Assembly: GCA_051016205.1 (NCBI GenBank)
Contig: CP136534.1
Span: 5,890,001 to 5,954,000, forward strand
DNA length: 64,000 nucleotides
Direction of reading: 5' to 3'
From: Acuticoccus sp051016205
Lineage (GTDB): Bacteria > Pseudomonadota > Alphaproteobacteria > Rhizobiales > Amorphaceae
Within the stretch, counting starts at the first letter, position 1. Each line of letters starts with the position of its first letter. The translations under genes were made by a program, and so were the position numbers. Below the pieces are notes generated by a model. That model saw only the letters and a list, made by a program, of their open reading frames with translations, was not told the DNA's origin and did not search any database. Below, piece after piece: positions 24,287 to 32,496 of the stretch.

Positions 24287-27136
24287 GTGGCGGGTTCTCC
24301 AAAAGCGGCGCCTTCGCCCGACGTCTCCTTAGGCAGGCCGGCGCCACACAAAGGGTCGCGCCGGCCGCGCTGGCTCAGGTTCCGATCACTGCAGGCGAAA
24401 TTCCTTGCGTTTGTCATCCCCCTCGTCCTGATTTCGACGGTGGTGGTGTTTGCCTTTTTCGAGGCCAACACCCGCAGCGCTGCAGAAAACGAACTGCGCG
24501 CGAAGCTTGAAAAACTGAGCGCCATTCAAAGCGCGGTTGTTGCTGAATCCCTTTGGAACGTCGCCGACGGGCAAATCAAGCTGATTCTCGCCGCGTTAAT
24601 GACCGACCCCGACGTCCTTGCTGCCACGGTGACCGACGAGCGTGGCGGGACGGTCGCACAGGTCGGCGACGTTGAGGCGATGGCAAGCTCCCGGCTCACA
24701 GCAAGACAACCGATCTTTTACGGAACCGGCAATGACCAGGAAGAGATCGGCGCCCTTTCCCTCACACTGACCGATGCCAAACTTCAGGTGCAAGCGCGCG
24801 AGCGCATGTGGCTTGCCTTGGTGCTGGCCTCGATCCTGCTTCTTGCGGTTACAAGCGCAACGCTGATTGCCAACCGCCAAACCATCGGCCGGCCCCTCGC
24901 ATTGTTGCTTGAGTCCATCAACCGTGCCCACGACACCGGTCAGCGTGTGGCGGTCAACTGGCGTAGCAACGATGAGATCGGCGTCGTCGTGGCAGCCTTC
25001 AACGAAATGCAGGAGCGGCAGGATCGCTCTGAGTCCGAGCTCATGGCAGCGCGCGATGAGCTTGAGGCCCGTGTTGATGAGCGCACCCAAGAGCTTGCGA
25101 AAGCCACCGATCAGGCGCGGCGGGCGCAAAGCCAGCTGGCGGACGCCATTGAGAGCATCTCCGACGGTTTTGCCCTTTATGACCGCAACGACCGCCTGGT
25201 GGTCGCCAACACGCGCTACAACGACATTATCGCTGGCGCCAGTGGCGAGCGGCTGGTGCCCGGCGCGTTGTTCTCAGACATTGCACGGCGTGCCGTGGAC
25301 TCAGGCCAGATCCCCGTCGAAGCGGAGATGCCTGACGCGCTCGTGGAACGACACATCCTGCACCACAGGATGGCCGATGCGCCTTACCTGCAAGAGCTCG
25401 CGGGCGGGTATTGGATCCGCGTCTCCAACCGTAGGACCGAGGAAGGCGGCACGGTCGCCGTTCACACCGACATCACCGAGCTGAAACGCATCTCCGATGA
25501 GCTCAGGTCCGCGAAAGAGACCGCTGAGGCGGCAAACGAGGCCAAGAGCGCGTTCCTAGCCACCATGAGCCATGAGATCCGCACGCCTTTGAACGGCATC
25601 ATCGGCATGTCGACACTTTTGAATGCCACTGAGCTGGACGCCGAGCAGCGCGACTGCTCCACCACCATTGTTCAGGCCGCTGAGACGTTGCTTGCGATCA
25701 TCAACGACATTCTGGACTTCTCGAAGGTGGAGGCCGGCGCCCTCGAACTGGAAAAGGCCGAGGTCAACCTCACCGATGTGTTCGAGACCACGGCAGAGCT
25801 TGTGGCGCCAAAGGTGGCCGAGAAGGGGCTCGAGCTTGCCTGTCGCATCGGTGGCGATGTGCCGGCAGGCATTATCGGCGATCAGGTGCGGCTGAAGCAG
25901 ATACTCCTCAATCTGTTGAACAACGCGGCAAAGTTCACCGAGCACGGGGAAATCGTCCTTGGCGCTGAGACCGCAAAAGGGGCCCGCGCCGACGGCACCG
26001 TTCTGTTGAAGGTGTCGGTGACGGACACGGGGATCGGCATTCCCGAGGACCGTATGGATCGGCTTTTCAAGTCCTTCAGCCAGGTGGATGCCTCCACGAC
26101 GCGCCGCTATGGTGGCACGGGGCTCGGCCTTGTGATCACCAAGCGCCTGGTAGAGTTGATGGGCGGCGAGATCATGGTGGAGAGCAAGGTCGGCCAGGGG
26201 ACGACCTTCTCCTTCACCATACCGGTCATTCCGTGCGGGTTGCCTCAGGCCGGTCAGGAAGAGCGGCGGCGTGACCTCCTGAAGGGTCGCCAGGCTTTGG
26301 TCGTGGACGACAACCGCACCAACCGGCACATTTTGGAAGAGCGGCTCCACAGCTGGGGCATGACCTGCAAGACCTTCGGCGGTCCCGTTGAAGCGCTGGA
26401 GTGGGTGAACGAAGGCGGTGCCTACGACATTGCCATCATCGACTACAAGATGCCGAAAATGACCGGGACGGAGCTGGCACAGGCCATCCAGTCCGCGCGG
26501 CAGGCCACCCAAACACCGCCGATGATCTTGTTCACCTCCATCGCGCTTCTCGACGCTGACTTCCGCCAGGAGATCGACGCCATCGGCTTTGAGGCGGTGT
26601 TGTCCAAACCCGCCAAGGCAGGACAACTCCTCAGCGCCATGGCGGCGGCGTTGTCGGAAAGATCCGCCCCGTCCCTCGACGACAACCAGGCCGTGCCAAC
26701 GCTCGGGCCTGACAAAGAAGGGCTCGCCGAGAAAGATCGCCTCGCCATCCTTCTGGTGGACGACAACACCATCAACCGTAAGGTGGGACGCAAGATATTG
26801 AAGCGGCTGGGCTATGAGCCGGACATTGTCGACGGCGGATACGAGGCGGTGGCCGCCTGCAAAAACCGCGATTACGACGTCGTCTTGATGGACATTGAAA
26901 TGCCCGACATGGACGGGATCGCGGCAACCCAAAAGATCACCGAAGAGCTGGGGCCGGAGGCGCGCCCGTTCATTGTCGCGTTGACGGCCAACGCCATGGC
27001 CGCGGAGCGAGAGCGCTATCTGACATCAGGCATGGACGGGTATCTCTCCAAGCCCATCGACATCGACGCTCTGTCCGGTGTCCTTGAGAGCGTTGCGGCC
27101 AACCGCAGCACCGTGAATGAGGAGGCCCGTGCGTAG
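24287..27136 (+). CDS. Hybrid sensor histidine kinase with PAS and two receiver domains
   Basis: A 949-residue inner-membrane hybrid kinase. Two transmembrane helices (about 37-59 and 174-196) flank a roughly 115-residue periplasmic sensor. HAMP follows (to about 240), a coiled coil, a PAS-like domain (about 283-395), HisKA with phospho-acceptor His429 (MSHEIRTPLNG), and HATPase_c with N/G boxes (LLNNAAKF, DTGIGIP, GTGLGLVITKRL) ending near 646. Two receivers follow: Asp719/Lys774 and Asp869/Lys922. Start GTG 24287 is one base after the binding-protein stop, so the two are coupled. The Hpt and receiver-transporter genes follow in overlap, giving a complete His-Asp-His-Asp chain. Confidence 0.93.
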   Translation: MAGSPKAAPSPDVSLGRPAPHKGSRRPRWLRFRSLQAKFLAFVIPLVLISTVVVFAFFEANTRSAAENELRAKLEKLSAIQSAVVAESLWNVADGQIKLILAALMTDPDVLAATVTDERGGTVAQVGDVEAMASSRLTARQPIFYGTGNDQEEIGALSLTLTDAKLQVQARERMWLALVLASILLLAVTSATLIANRQTIGRPLALLLESINRAHDTGQRVAVNWRSNDEIGVVVAAFNEMQERQDRSESELMAARDELEARVDERTQELAKATDQARRAQSQLADAIESISDGFALYDRNDRLVVANTRYNDIIAGASGERLVPGALFSDIARRAVDSGQIPVEAEMPDALVERHILHHRMADAPYLQELAGGYWIRVSNRRTEEGGTVAVHTDITELKRISDELRSAKETAEAANEAKSAFLATMSHEIRTPLNGIIGMSTLLNATELDAEQRDCSTTIVQAAETLLAIINDILDFSKVEAGALELEKAEVNLTDVFETTAELVAPKVAEKGLELACRIGGDVPAGIIGDQVRLKQILLNLLNNAAKFTEHGEIVLGAETAKGARADGTVLLKVSVTDTGIGIPEDRMDRLFKSFSQVDASTTRRYGGTGLGLVITKRLVELMGGEIMVESKVGQGTTFSFTIPVIPCGLPQAGQEERRRDLLKGRQALVVDDNRTNRHILEERLHSWGMTCKTFGGPVEALEWVNEGGAYDIAIIDYKMPKMTGTELAQAIQSARQATQTPPMILFTSIALLDADFRQEIDAIGFEAVLSKPAKAGQLLSAMAAALSERSAPSLDDNQAVPTLGPDKEGLAEKDRLAILLVDDNTINRKVGRKILKRLGYEPDIVDGGYEAVAACKNRDYDVVLMDIEMPDMDGIAATQKITEELGPEARPFIVALTANAMAAERERYLTSGMDGYLSKPIDIDALSGVLESVAANRSTVNEEARA

Positions 27137-27137
27137 A

Positions 27138-27506
27138 ATGCGTGAGACATCGACGATTGACACCGATGCGCTGGGCAAACTTTTAAAGATGATCGGTGGC
27201 GAAACGGAGGATTTGCAAGAACTGATCGACGATTTCGTGTCCGAAGCGCCAAAGCTCGTGGCACAGATGACGGCGGCGTTGGAGACCAGTGACATTGAAG
27301 CCCTGCGCCGCCACGCCCACACCTTGAAGGGCAATGCCAAGGATTTTGGGGCCACAGACCTTGCCGAGCGCGCCGGCGGATTGGAGCTGGACCTAAAAGC
27401 GGGGCCGGTGGATGACGCCGCCGCCCAGGTGCACGCCATTGCCGAGGCGGAACGGGTCAGCCGGACCGCGCTCGCCGCGCTCGACGTCGAGGCGTTGTTT
27501 GCATAG
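27138..27506 (+). CDS. Stand-alone histidine phosphotransfer (Hpt) protein
   Basis: A 122-residue four-helix Hpt protein. The phosphorylatable His61 lies in RRHAHTLKGNAKDFGA, the textbook HAHxLKG motif. ATG 27138 lies just after the kinase stop and 12 bases past GGAGG; in-frame ATG 27117 or GTG 27129 would make it overlap the kinase. It should take phosphate from a kinase receiver (Asp869 being the more canonical) and pass it to the receiver domain of the next gene, which starts inside its stop region. Confidence 0.88.
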   Translation: MRETSTIDTDALGKLLKMIGGETEDLQELIDDFVSEAPKLVAQMTAALETSDIEALRRHAHTLKGNAKDFGATDLAERAGGLELDLKAGPVDDAAAQVHAIAEAERVSRTALAALDVEALFA

Positions 27507-29040
27507 TCCCGTCACAGGAAATGCGGCGGTGGGCGCGGATGATCCTGCCCGCGTCCTGATCGTCGACGACAACAGCACAAACCGTAAGAAGTTGGCCCTT
27601 GCGGTGAAACGGCTCGGCCACACGACCGAGACGGCGCAGGACGGCGAGGATGGCCTTGCCAAACTGCGCGAGAGCCCTTTCGATGCCGTCCTCCTCGACA
27701 TCGTCATGCCGGGCCTTGATGGTTTCGGGGTCCTCGACGCCATGAAGGCCGATCCTGACCTGCGCGACATCCCGGTGATTGTGGTGTCGGCGCTGGATGA
27801 AGAAATCGAGAGCGTTGTGCGCGCCATCGAACTTGGTGCGGAAGACTTCTTGCCCAAGACGTTCGACCCCGTGTTTCTGCACGCACGGCTCGGCGCCTCG
27901 TTACAGAAGAAGCGGTTTCGCGACACTGAGCGTGAGCACATGCGCCGCGTGGACCGTCTGATCGACGCCGCCGAGCAGTTGGAATCGGGTGACTTCGGCC
28001 CTGGCAAGCTGGACATTGACGACATAGCCGACAGGGACGATGCGCTGGGCCGCTTTGCCGCCGTCTTCCGCGGCATGGCAGAAGAGATCTACGATCGTGA
28101 GAAGCGGCTGCGGCGCAACATCCGCACCCTTCAGGGCGCCATCCTGGTCCTTGCTGTGGGTGCGGCGTGGGGGCTGTTGCCGGCCCTGGCGCGCCTTTCA
28201 GCAGGGCTCGGCTCCAATCCCATCGCTCTTGGCATTTGGGTCAACGCGGTCTCGGCGGTGGTCTGCCTCTCCTTTGCGGCCTATCGCGGCAGTTGGATGA
28301 AGATCTCTTTCACGCATCTGCGCTTCATCTTGGTATGGGCGATCATCGCCGGCGTTCTGCAAAGAATGGTGACGTTTTGGGTCACCGAACATGTGGAAGC
28401 GGCAATGCTCTCCCTGGTCGTCACGACACAAGGCTTCATGGTGTTTGTATTTGCGGCAGCCATGAAGCTTGAGGCGATCAGCATTCGTCGTTCTGCTGGC
28501 CTTCTGTTGGGCCTCAGCGGCGTCCTCCTGGTGCTCCTGACGCGGGGCGACCTGTCGGGCAGCGACGGGCCATGGCTCCTCGTTGCGCTCATCCTGCCCT
28601 TCCTGTTCGCGCTTGAGAGCATCTTGATTGCTGCGCGCCGGCCTGACGACCTCGACATGTACTTTGCTGTCGGCTTGATGATGGGGCTGTCGGCCATTGT
28701 CCTTGCCGTTGTCGCACTTGTGTCGGGACAGACAATCGCAATCGGCTCCGGCTTCGGTCGGCTTGAGGTCATCGTGGTGTTGATGGGGCTGGTGGGCGCC
28801 ATTTCGGTGCTCCTCGCGTTCCATCTTCTCACCACCACAGGGGCCGTTTTCGCCAGCCAGAGCGCCTACTCCATGACCATCGCGGGCATTGTCTGGGGCA
28901 TGCTTTTGTTGAACGAGGCTCTGTCCCCGACGGCCTGGATCGGCCTTGCCCTCGTGCTTGGGGGCGTTTACCTGGTGGAGCCAAAGGGCGCCGACGACAG
29001 CTTCAAACTATCGCGCCCACTGGGCCGCCGAAGGACGTGA
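27499..29040 (+). CDS. Receiver domain fused to EamA/DMT-family transporter
   Basis: A 513-residue fusion without a DNA-binding output. Residues 17-135 form a complete receiver: VLIVDDNSTNRKK (Asp23, Asp24), VLLDIVMPG (phospho-acceptor Asp67), VVSA (Ser97) and LPKTFD (Lys120). A charged helical linker (about 142-205) has a HAMP-like second helix (DDALGRFAAVFRGMAEEI). From about 213 come ten hydrophobic segments in two EamA halves, as in ten-helix DMT exporters. TTG 27499 with GAGG six bases upstream overlaps the Hpt stop; GTG 27529 is an alternative. Export of a metabolite gated by phosphorylation is inferred. The gene ends directly against the convergent peptidase. Confidence 0.88.
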   Translation: MHSPVTGNAAVGADDPARVLIVDDNSTNRKKLALAVKRLGHTTETAQDGEDGLAKLRESPFDAVLLDIVMPGLDGFGVLDAMKADPDLRDIPVIVVSALDEEIESVVRAIELGAEDFLPKTFDPVFLHARLGASLQKKRFRDTEREHMRRVDRLIDAAEQLESGDFGPGKLDIDDIADRDDALGRFAAVFRGMAEEIYDREKRLRRNIRTLQGAILVLAVGAAWGLLPALARLSAGLGSNPIALGIWVNAVSAVVCLSFAAYRGSWMKISFTHLRFILVWAIIAGVLQRMVTFWVTEHVEAAMLSLVVTTQGFMVFVFAAAMKLEAISIRRSAGLLLGLSGVLLVLLTRGDLSGSDGPWLLVALILPFLFALESILIAARRPDDLDMYFAVGLMMGLSAIVLAVVALVSGQTIAIGSGFGRLEVIVVLMGLVGAISVLLAFHLLTTTGAVFASQSAYSMTIAGIVWGMLLLNEALSPTAWIGLALVLGGVYLVEPKGADDSFKLSRPLGRRRT

Positions 29041-30459
29041 TCATGGGTTTGAAGTCCCGTCGCGACTGAACGGTGCGTAGTCCTCCGGTGACTGTTCCCC
29101 GACACGGCGCAGAACACGCACCCAGGCGTCGAAACCTTCATCCAGGGAGGAGAGGCGGAAAAACTCGTTGGGGGCATGATAGTCTTCGTCGGATGTGGCG
29201 AACGAAAACATCACGGTGGCAATGCCGAGGGTATTGGCAAGCACATCGGTCATTGGGAGAGTTGCGCCCATGCGGACCCGCAGAGGCACGCGGCCATAGG
29301 TTTCCGTCAGGGCCGCCTCGGCTGCCGCCAGCAAAGGATGGGCGGGATCTAGCGCATAGGCTGAGCACCAGCCGCGAGGGTCCCTGATCTGCATGGTGAC
29401 GCCGGGCGGGGTGTGGGTTTCAAGGTGTCGGGTCACAGCCTGTTGGATGCGTGTGGGATCCTGTCCAGCGACGAGGCGCATGGTGAACTTGGCGTGGGCC
29501 TCGTGAGGAATGACGGTCTTGCTGCCGGCGCCTGTATAACCACCCCACATGCCGTTCAATTCAAGGGTCGGGCGTAGCCACAGCCGCTCCAGAGTGGTGT
29601 ATCCAGGCTCGCCCATGGGCACCGTTTCAAGCTCGCCAAAAAAGCTTTGCTCCTGGAAAGGGATCGCGGCGAGTTCCTCCGCCTCGGCCGGACCGGGGTC
29701 GGTCGCGCCATCGAAAAACCCATCGACGACAATGCCGCCGTCAGGGTCGCGCAGCGAGGCGATGAGCGTTGCCATGACGTGAAGCGCGTTGGGTATGGCA
29801 CCGCCGAACCGACCGGAATGTACGTCCTTCGTGGCGGTGCGCACATAAAGTTCAAAGCCTGCATTGCCGCGCGCAGCGACGTTGATTGTGGGAAGATCGG
29901 CACGCCAGCGCCCACCATCGGCCGAAAGGGCCGCATCCGCCTTGAGCCGGTCGGCATGCTGCCGGCAGAGTGAGGCAAGGTCGGGACTGCCCATTTCCTC
30001 CTCCCCTTCCAGCAGGATCTTGATATTGACCGGCAGGCCGCCCTCCACGACAATGAAGGCACCCAGCGTCTCAAGCGCGAGCAGTGACGGGCCTTTGTCG
30101 TCGGAGGCGCCGCGGGCGTAAAGGCGGCCGTTTTTCTCCACAGGCTCGAAGGGTGGGGTGTGCCAGCGGTCGATGGGATCGGGCGGCTGCACATCGTAGT
30201 GGCCATAGACGAGGAGCGTCGGTTTGCCGGGCGCCCCCAGCCACTCGCCGTAGACCGCAGGGCGCGCCCCCTCCCCGATGGTGGTGACGCCGGAAAACCC
30301 CATCTCATTCAAACGCGCCATGAGGAATTGGCGCGCGGCCTCCATGCTCTCGCCATAGGCCGGGTCGGTGCTGACGGACGGGATGCTCACCAATGCCTTC
30401 AAGCGATCGAGGATTGCCCCGCGCTCTTGCGCCAATCGCGCGCGTACAGGGTCCGTCAT
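29041..30459 (-). CDS. M20-family metallopeptidase (dipeptidase/carboxypeptidase)
   Basis: A 472-residue cytosolic co-catalytic Zn enzyme. Metal and catalytic residues are in LLVYGHYDVQPP (His87, Asp89), GASDDKGP (bridging Asp120), EGEEEMGSP (Glu154/155) and EDYHAPNEFF near the end (His ligand). The dimerisation domain is complete, and the pattern fits the M20 dipeptidase/ArgE-DapE-like branch. ATG 30459 has GGAGG upstream. Its stop abuts the stop of the receiver-transporter gene with no spacer. It may form an operon with the alpha/beta hydrolase 160 bp upstream. Confidence 0.9.
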   Translation of the reverse strand: MTDPVRARLAQERGAILDRLKALVSIPSVSTDPAYGESMEAARQFLMARLNEMGFSGVTTIGEGARPAVYGEWLGAPGKPTLLVYGHYDVQPPDPIDRWHTPPFEPVEKNGRLYARGASDDKGPSLLALETLGAFIVVEGGLPVNIKILLEGEEEMGSPDLASLCRQHADRLKADAALSADGGRWRADLPTINVAARGNAGFELYVRTATKDVHSGRFGGAIPNALHVMATLIASLRDPDGGIVVDGFFDGATDPGPAEAEELAAIPFQEQSFFGELETVPMGEPGYTTLERLWLRPTLELNGMWGGYTGAGSKTVIPHEAHAKFTMRLVAGQDPTRIQQAVTRHLETHTPPGVTMQIRDPRGWCSAYALDPAHPLLAAAEAALTETYGRVPLRVRMGATLPMTDVLANTLGIATVMFSFATSDEDYHAPNEFFRLSSLDEGFDAWVRVLRRVGEQSPEDYAPFSRDGTSNP

Positions 30460-30618
30460 GGGCGACCTCCGTCGATCGAGAAAATCCGGCCTGCCCTCCA
30501 CCTGCCTCAGCGCGCGTGAGGGGTATGGCCTTGTTGGCCGCAAAGAGCGCACGGCGGTGGCGGCCGTCAACCTTTTGGCTGAAAGGCCGATGCTCCAAAT
30601 GTCGCCGATCGGCGGCCG

Positions 30619-31452
30619 TCAGGCGCTCGAAGAGACGCGCAGAAAACCTTGCAGTTCTGGCAGCAGTGGGCCTGGCGCTTCCAACTGCGGCATGTGGCCA
30701 ACACCGGGAATGGTGGCGAACGCTGCATTCGGCATGAGGGCGTGCAGGTCTTTGGCGCGGGCCAGGGGGATCCACGGGTCGTCTTCGCCCCAGATGATCT
30801 TCGTGGGACAGCGCACATCGCCGAACATCGGCTCAACCTGTGCCGTATACCTCTCATCGGCTTGTGCGAACTGCCTGTAAAAGCTCTGCGCGCCATCTTC
30901 GCTCAGCCAAGGGGCGATCAGATTTTCAAGATCTTCAGCGTCAAGATCTGTGATGAGTGCGCCGCGGATGTAAGCCTCCACCAGCGCTCGGTGGATGTGC
31001 GGCGGCAAACCTTGAAACGCGTCCACGTGTCTTGCGACGTGATCGAAAAAGTCCGAACCCCAAGGTCGCATGGCAACGACGTTCATCAGAACATACCGCT
31101 CAAAATCGACGTCATGGAGCAAATGCGCACGGAGCGTTGTGGCCCCGCCAAAATCGTGAGCGATGACGGACGGCCGCGACAGGCCCCAGTGGTCCATCAT
31201 CTCGGCGAAGATCAGACCTTGCACGTCTAGCGAGGTTGCTTGATCTGGCCGCTTCTCTGACCTGCCATAGCCCGGCATATCGTACCAGTGAACACGAAAA
31301 CCTTTGGACAAAGCCGGGATGACACGATGCCAGGAGAAGGAGGACCAAGGCCAGCCATGGGCAAGAACGAGATCGGGCCCTTCTCCTGTCCGCCCCGCGG
31401 CGACACGGCCGGCTTGGGTCTGATGATTTTCGGTAAGCGCCCAATCGCCCAT
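30619..31452 (-). CDS. Alpha/beta hydrolase with Asp nucleophile (dehalogenase/epoxide-hydrolase type)
   Basis: A 277-residue soluble alpha/beta hydrolase. The oxyanion HGWP motif is at residues 32-35, the nucleophile elbow reads VIAHDFGGA with Asp100 in place of Ser, and the catalytic His253 is in GVGHMPQLE. An Asp nucleophile is characteristic of haloalkane and fluoroacetate dehalogenases and epoxide hydrolases; the cap region has several Trp residues but does not settle which. The acid GEDDPW segment is present. ATG 31452 has GGAGAG upstream. Confidence 0.87.
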   Translation of the reverse strand: MGDWALTENHQTQAGRVAAGRTGEGPDLVLAHGWPWSSFSWHRVIPALSKGFRVHWYDMPGYGRSEKRPDQATSLDVQGLIFAEMMDHWGLSRPSVIAHDFGGATTLRAHLLHDVDFERYVLMNVVAMRPWGSDFFDHVARHVDAFQGLPPHIHRALVEAYIRGALITDLDAEDLENLIAPWLSEDGAQSFYRQFAQADERYTAQVEPMFGDVRCPTKIIWGEDDPWIPLARAKDLHALMPNAAFATIPGVGHMPQLEAPGPLLPELQGFLRVSSSA

Positions 31453-31541
31453 GTCGCTCTCTCCAGAGGACGCCCCGCCCGTCGGCGTCTCGAGGTGAGA
31501 ATGGGAAAGCGACCCCTGCCTTCAACCAAGAGCGTCGTGGT

Positions 31542-32315
31542 TTAGAACTCCACCAAAACGCCGGCCATCACACCCTGCTGTGTCACATCATAGATGAAAC
31601 TGCCGATGTCGCGGTCCACGCGCAGCCAACGGTAGCCGGCGGTGGCGGAGATATGGTCGGTGAAGCGGTAGCCGAGCCCCCCGTAAAGATCGGCGGAAAA
31701 GTCTGAGCCGACGCCGAAGCCGCCCACATAGGCCCAGCCGTTGGTGAAGATCTTCGGTGTGATGGCAACATTGGCGCGCAGGCCAAAAAACGGGTCGACC
31801 CATGTGTCGCCGCCACTGGCCCTGCGCCCGCGCAGGAGATCTGGGGTAAGCTCGGTTTCAATGTCCACCGAATAAAGCCGTGCGCCGGCGGAGGCGATGA
31901 GATCCAAACGATCGTTGGTGATCACCTTGTAGTCGCCGAGAAGGGTGCCGATGAAGCTCTTGGTCGTCACCCTGGCGCGACCGTAAAGCGGGGCGAGGCG
32001 ATCCGTACTGTCACGGGTGACCACATACTGAAGGTCACCTGATACGCCGAAGCGCCCGTAATGGGCACTGGCAGAGGTCATCCCGGCAAACTTCAACTGC
32101 TCCAGGATATCCTTGAAACGCAGATCCGTTTCGATGACCGGGAAATTCGGCAAAGGTTTGGTTTTGCCAGACAAACCAGCGCCCCACATGTACGCCTGGA
32201 TCTTGAACGACCAATCGGCCCTTTCGGCGGCACCAGGTCCATCAGGCACCACATCAGCACTGTGTGCCGACACGATACTGACGATCACAAACAGGCCAGC
32301 CAATAGGGTACGCAT
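31542..32315 (-). CDS. Outer-membrane beta-barrel protein
   Basis: A 257-residue protein with a signal peptide (MRTLLAGLFVIVSIVSAHSA) and alternating hydrophobic/polar strands, many aromatic girdle residues and a C-terminal Phe (GVMAGVLVEF), as expected for an outer-membrane barrel. Repeated YGGLGYRFTDHISATAGYRW-like turns suggest eight to ten strands. ATG 32315 follows CCGGAGGAC. It lies 180 bp downstream of the TPR regulator on the same strand and near the sulfatase cluster; a surface porin or receptor role is inferred. Confidence 0.8.
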   Translation of the reverse strand: MRTLLAGLFVIVSIVSAHSADVVPDGPGAAERADWSFKIQAYMWGAGLSGKTKPLPNFPVIETDLRFKDILEQLKFAGMTSASAHYGRFGVSGDLQYVVTRDSTDRLAPLYGRARVTTKSFIGTLLGDYKVITNDRLDLIASAGARLYSVDIETELTPDLLRGRRASGGDTWVDPFFGLRANVAITPKIFTNGWAYVGGFGVGSDFSADLYGGLGYRFTDHISATAGYRWLRVDRDIGSFIYDVTQQGVMAGVLVEF

Positions 32316-32496
32316 AAAAACAGTCCTCCGGAACGTGATGTCCGTCCGTCAAACTGGCGGTCTAGTTCTTTCAAAAGCAAGTACGTTGGGGTGCCTTCTT
32401 GTCCGCTGCAGCAATTTTGCAGCAGGTTACAACGCCTCTCTTGTGGCGCTGCTACATGTTGCAACGTTTCGCGTATGGGACATACGCTCCTCCCTT

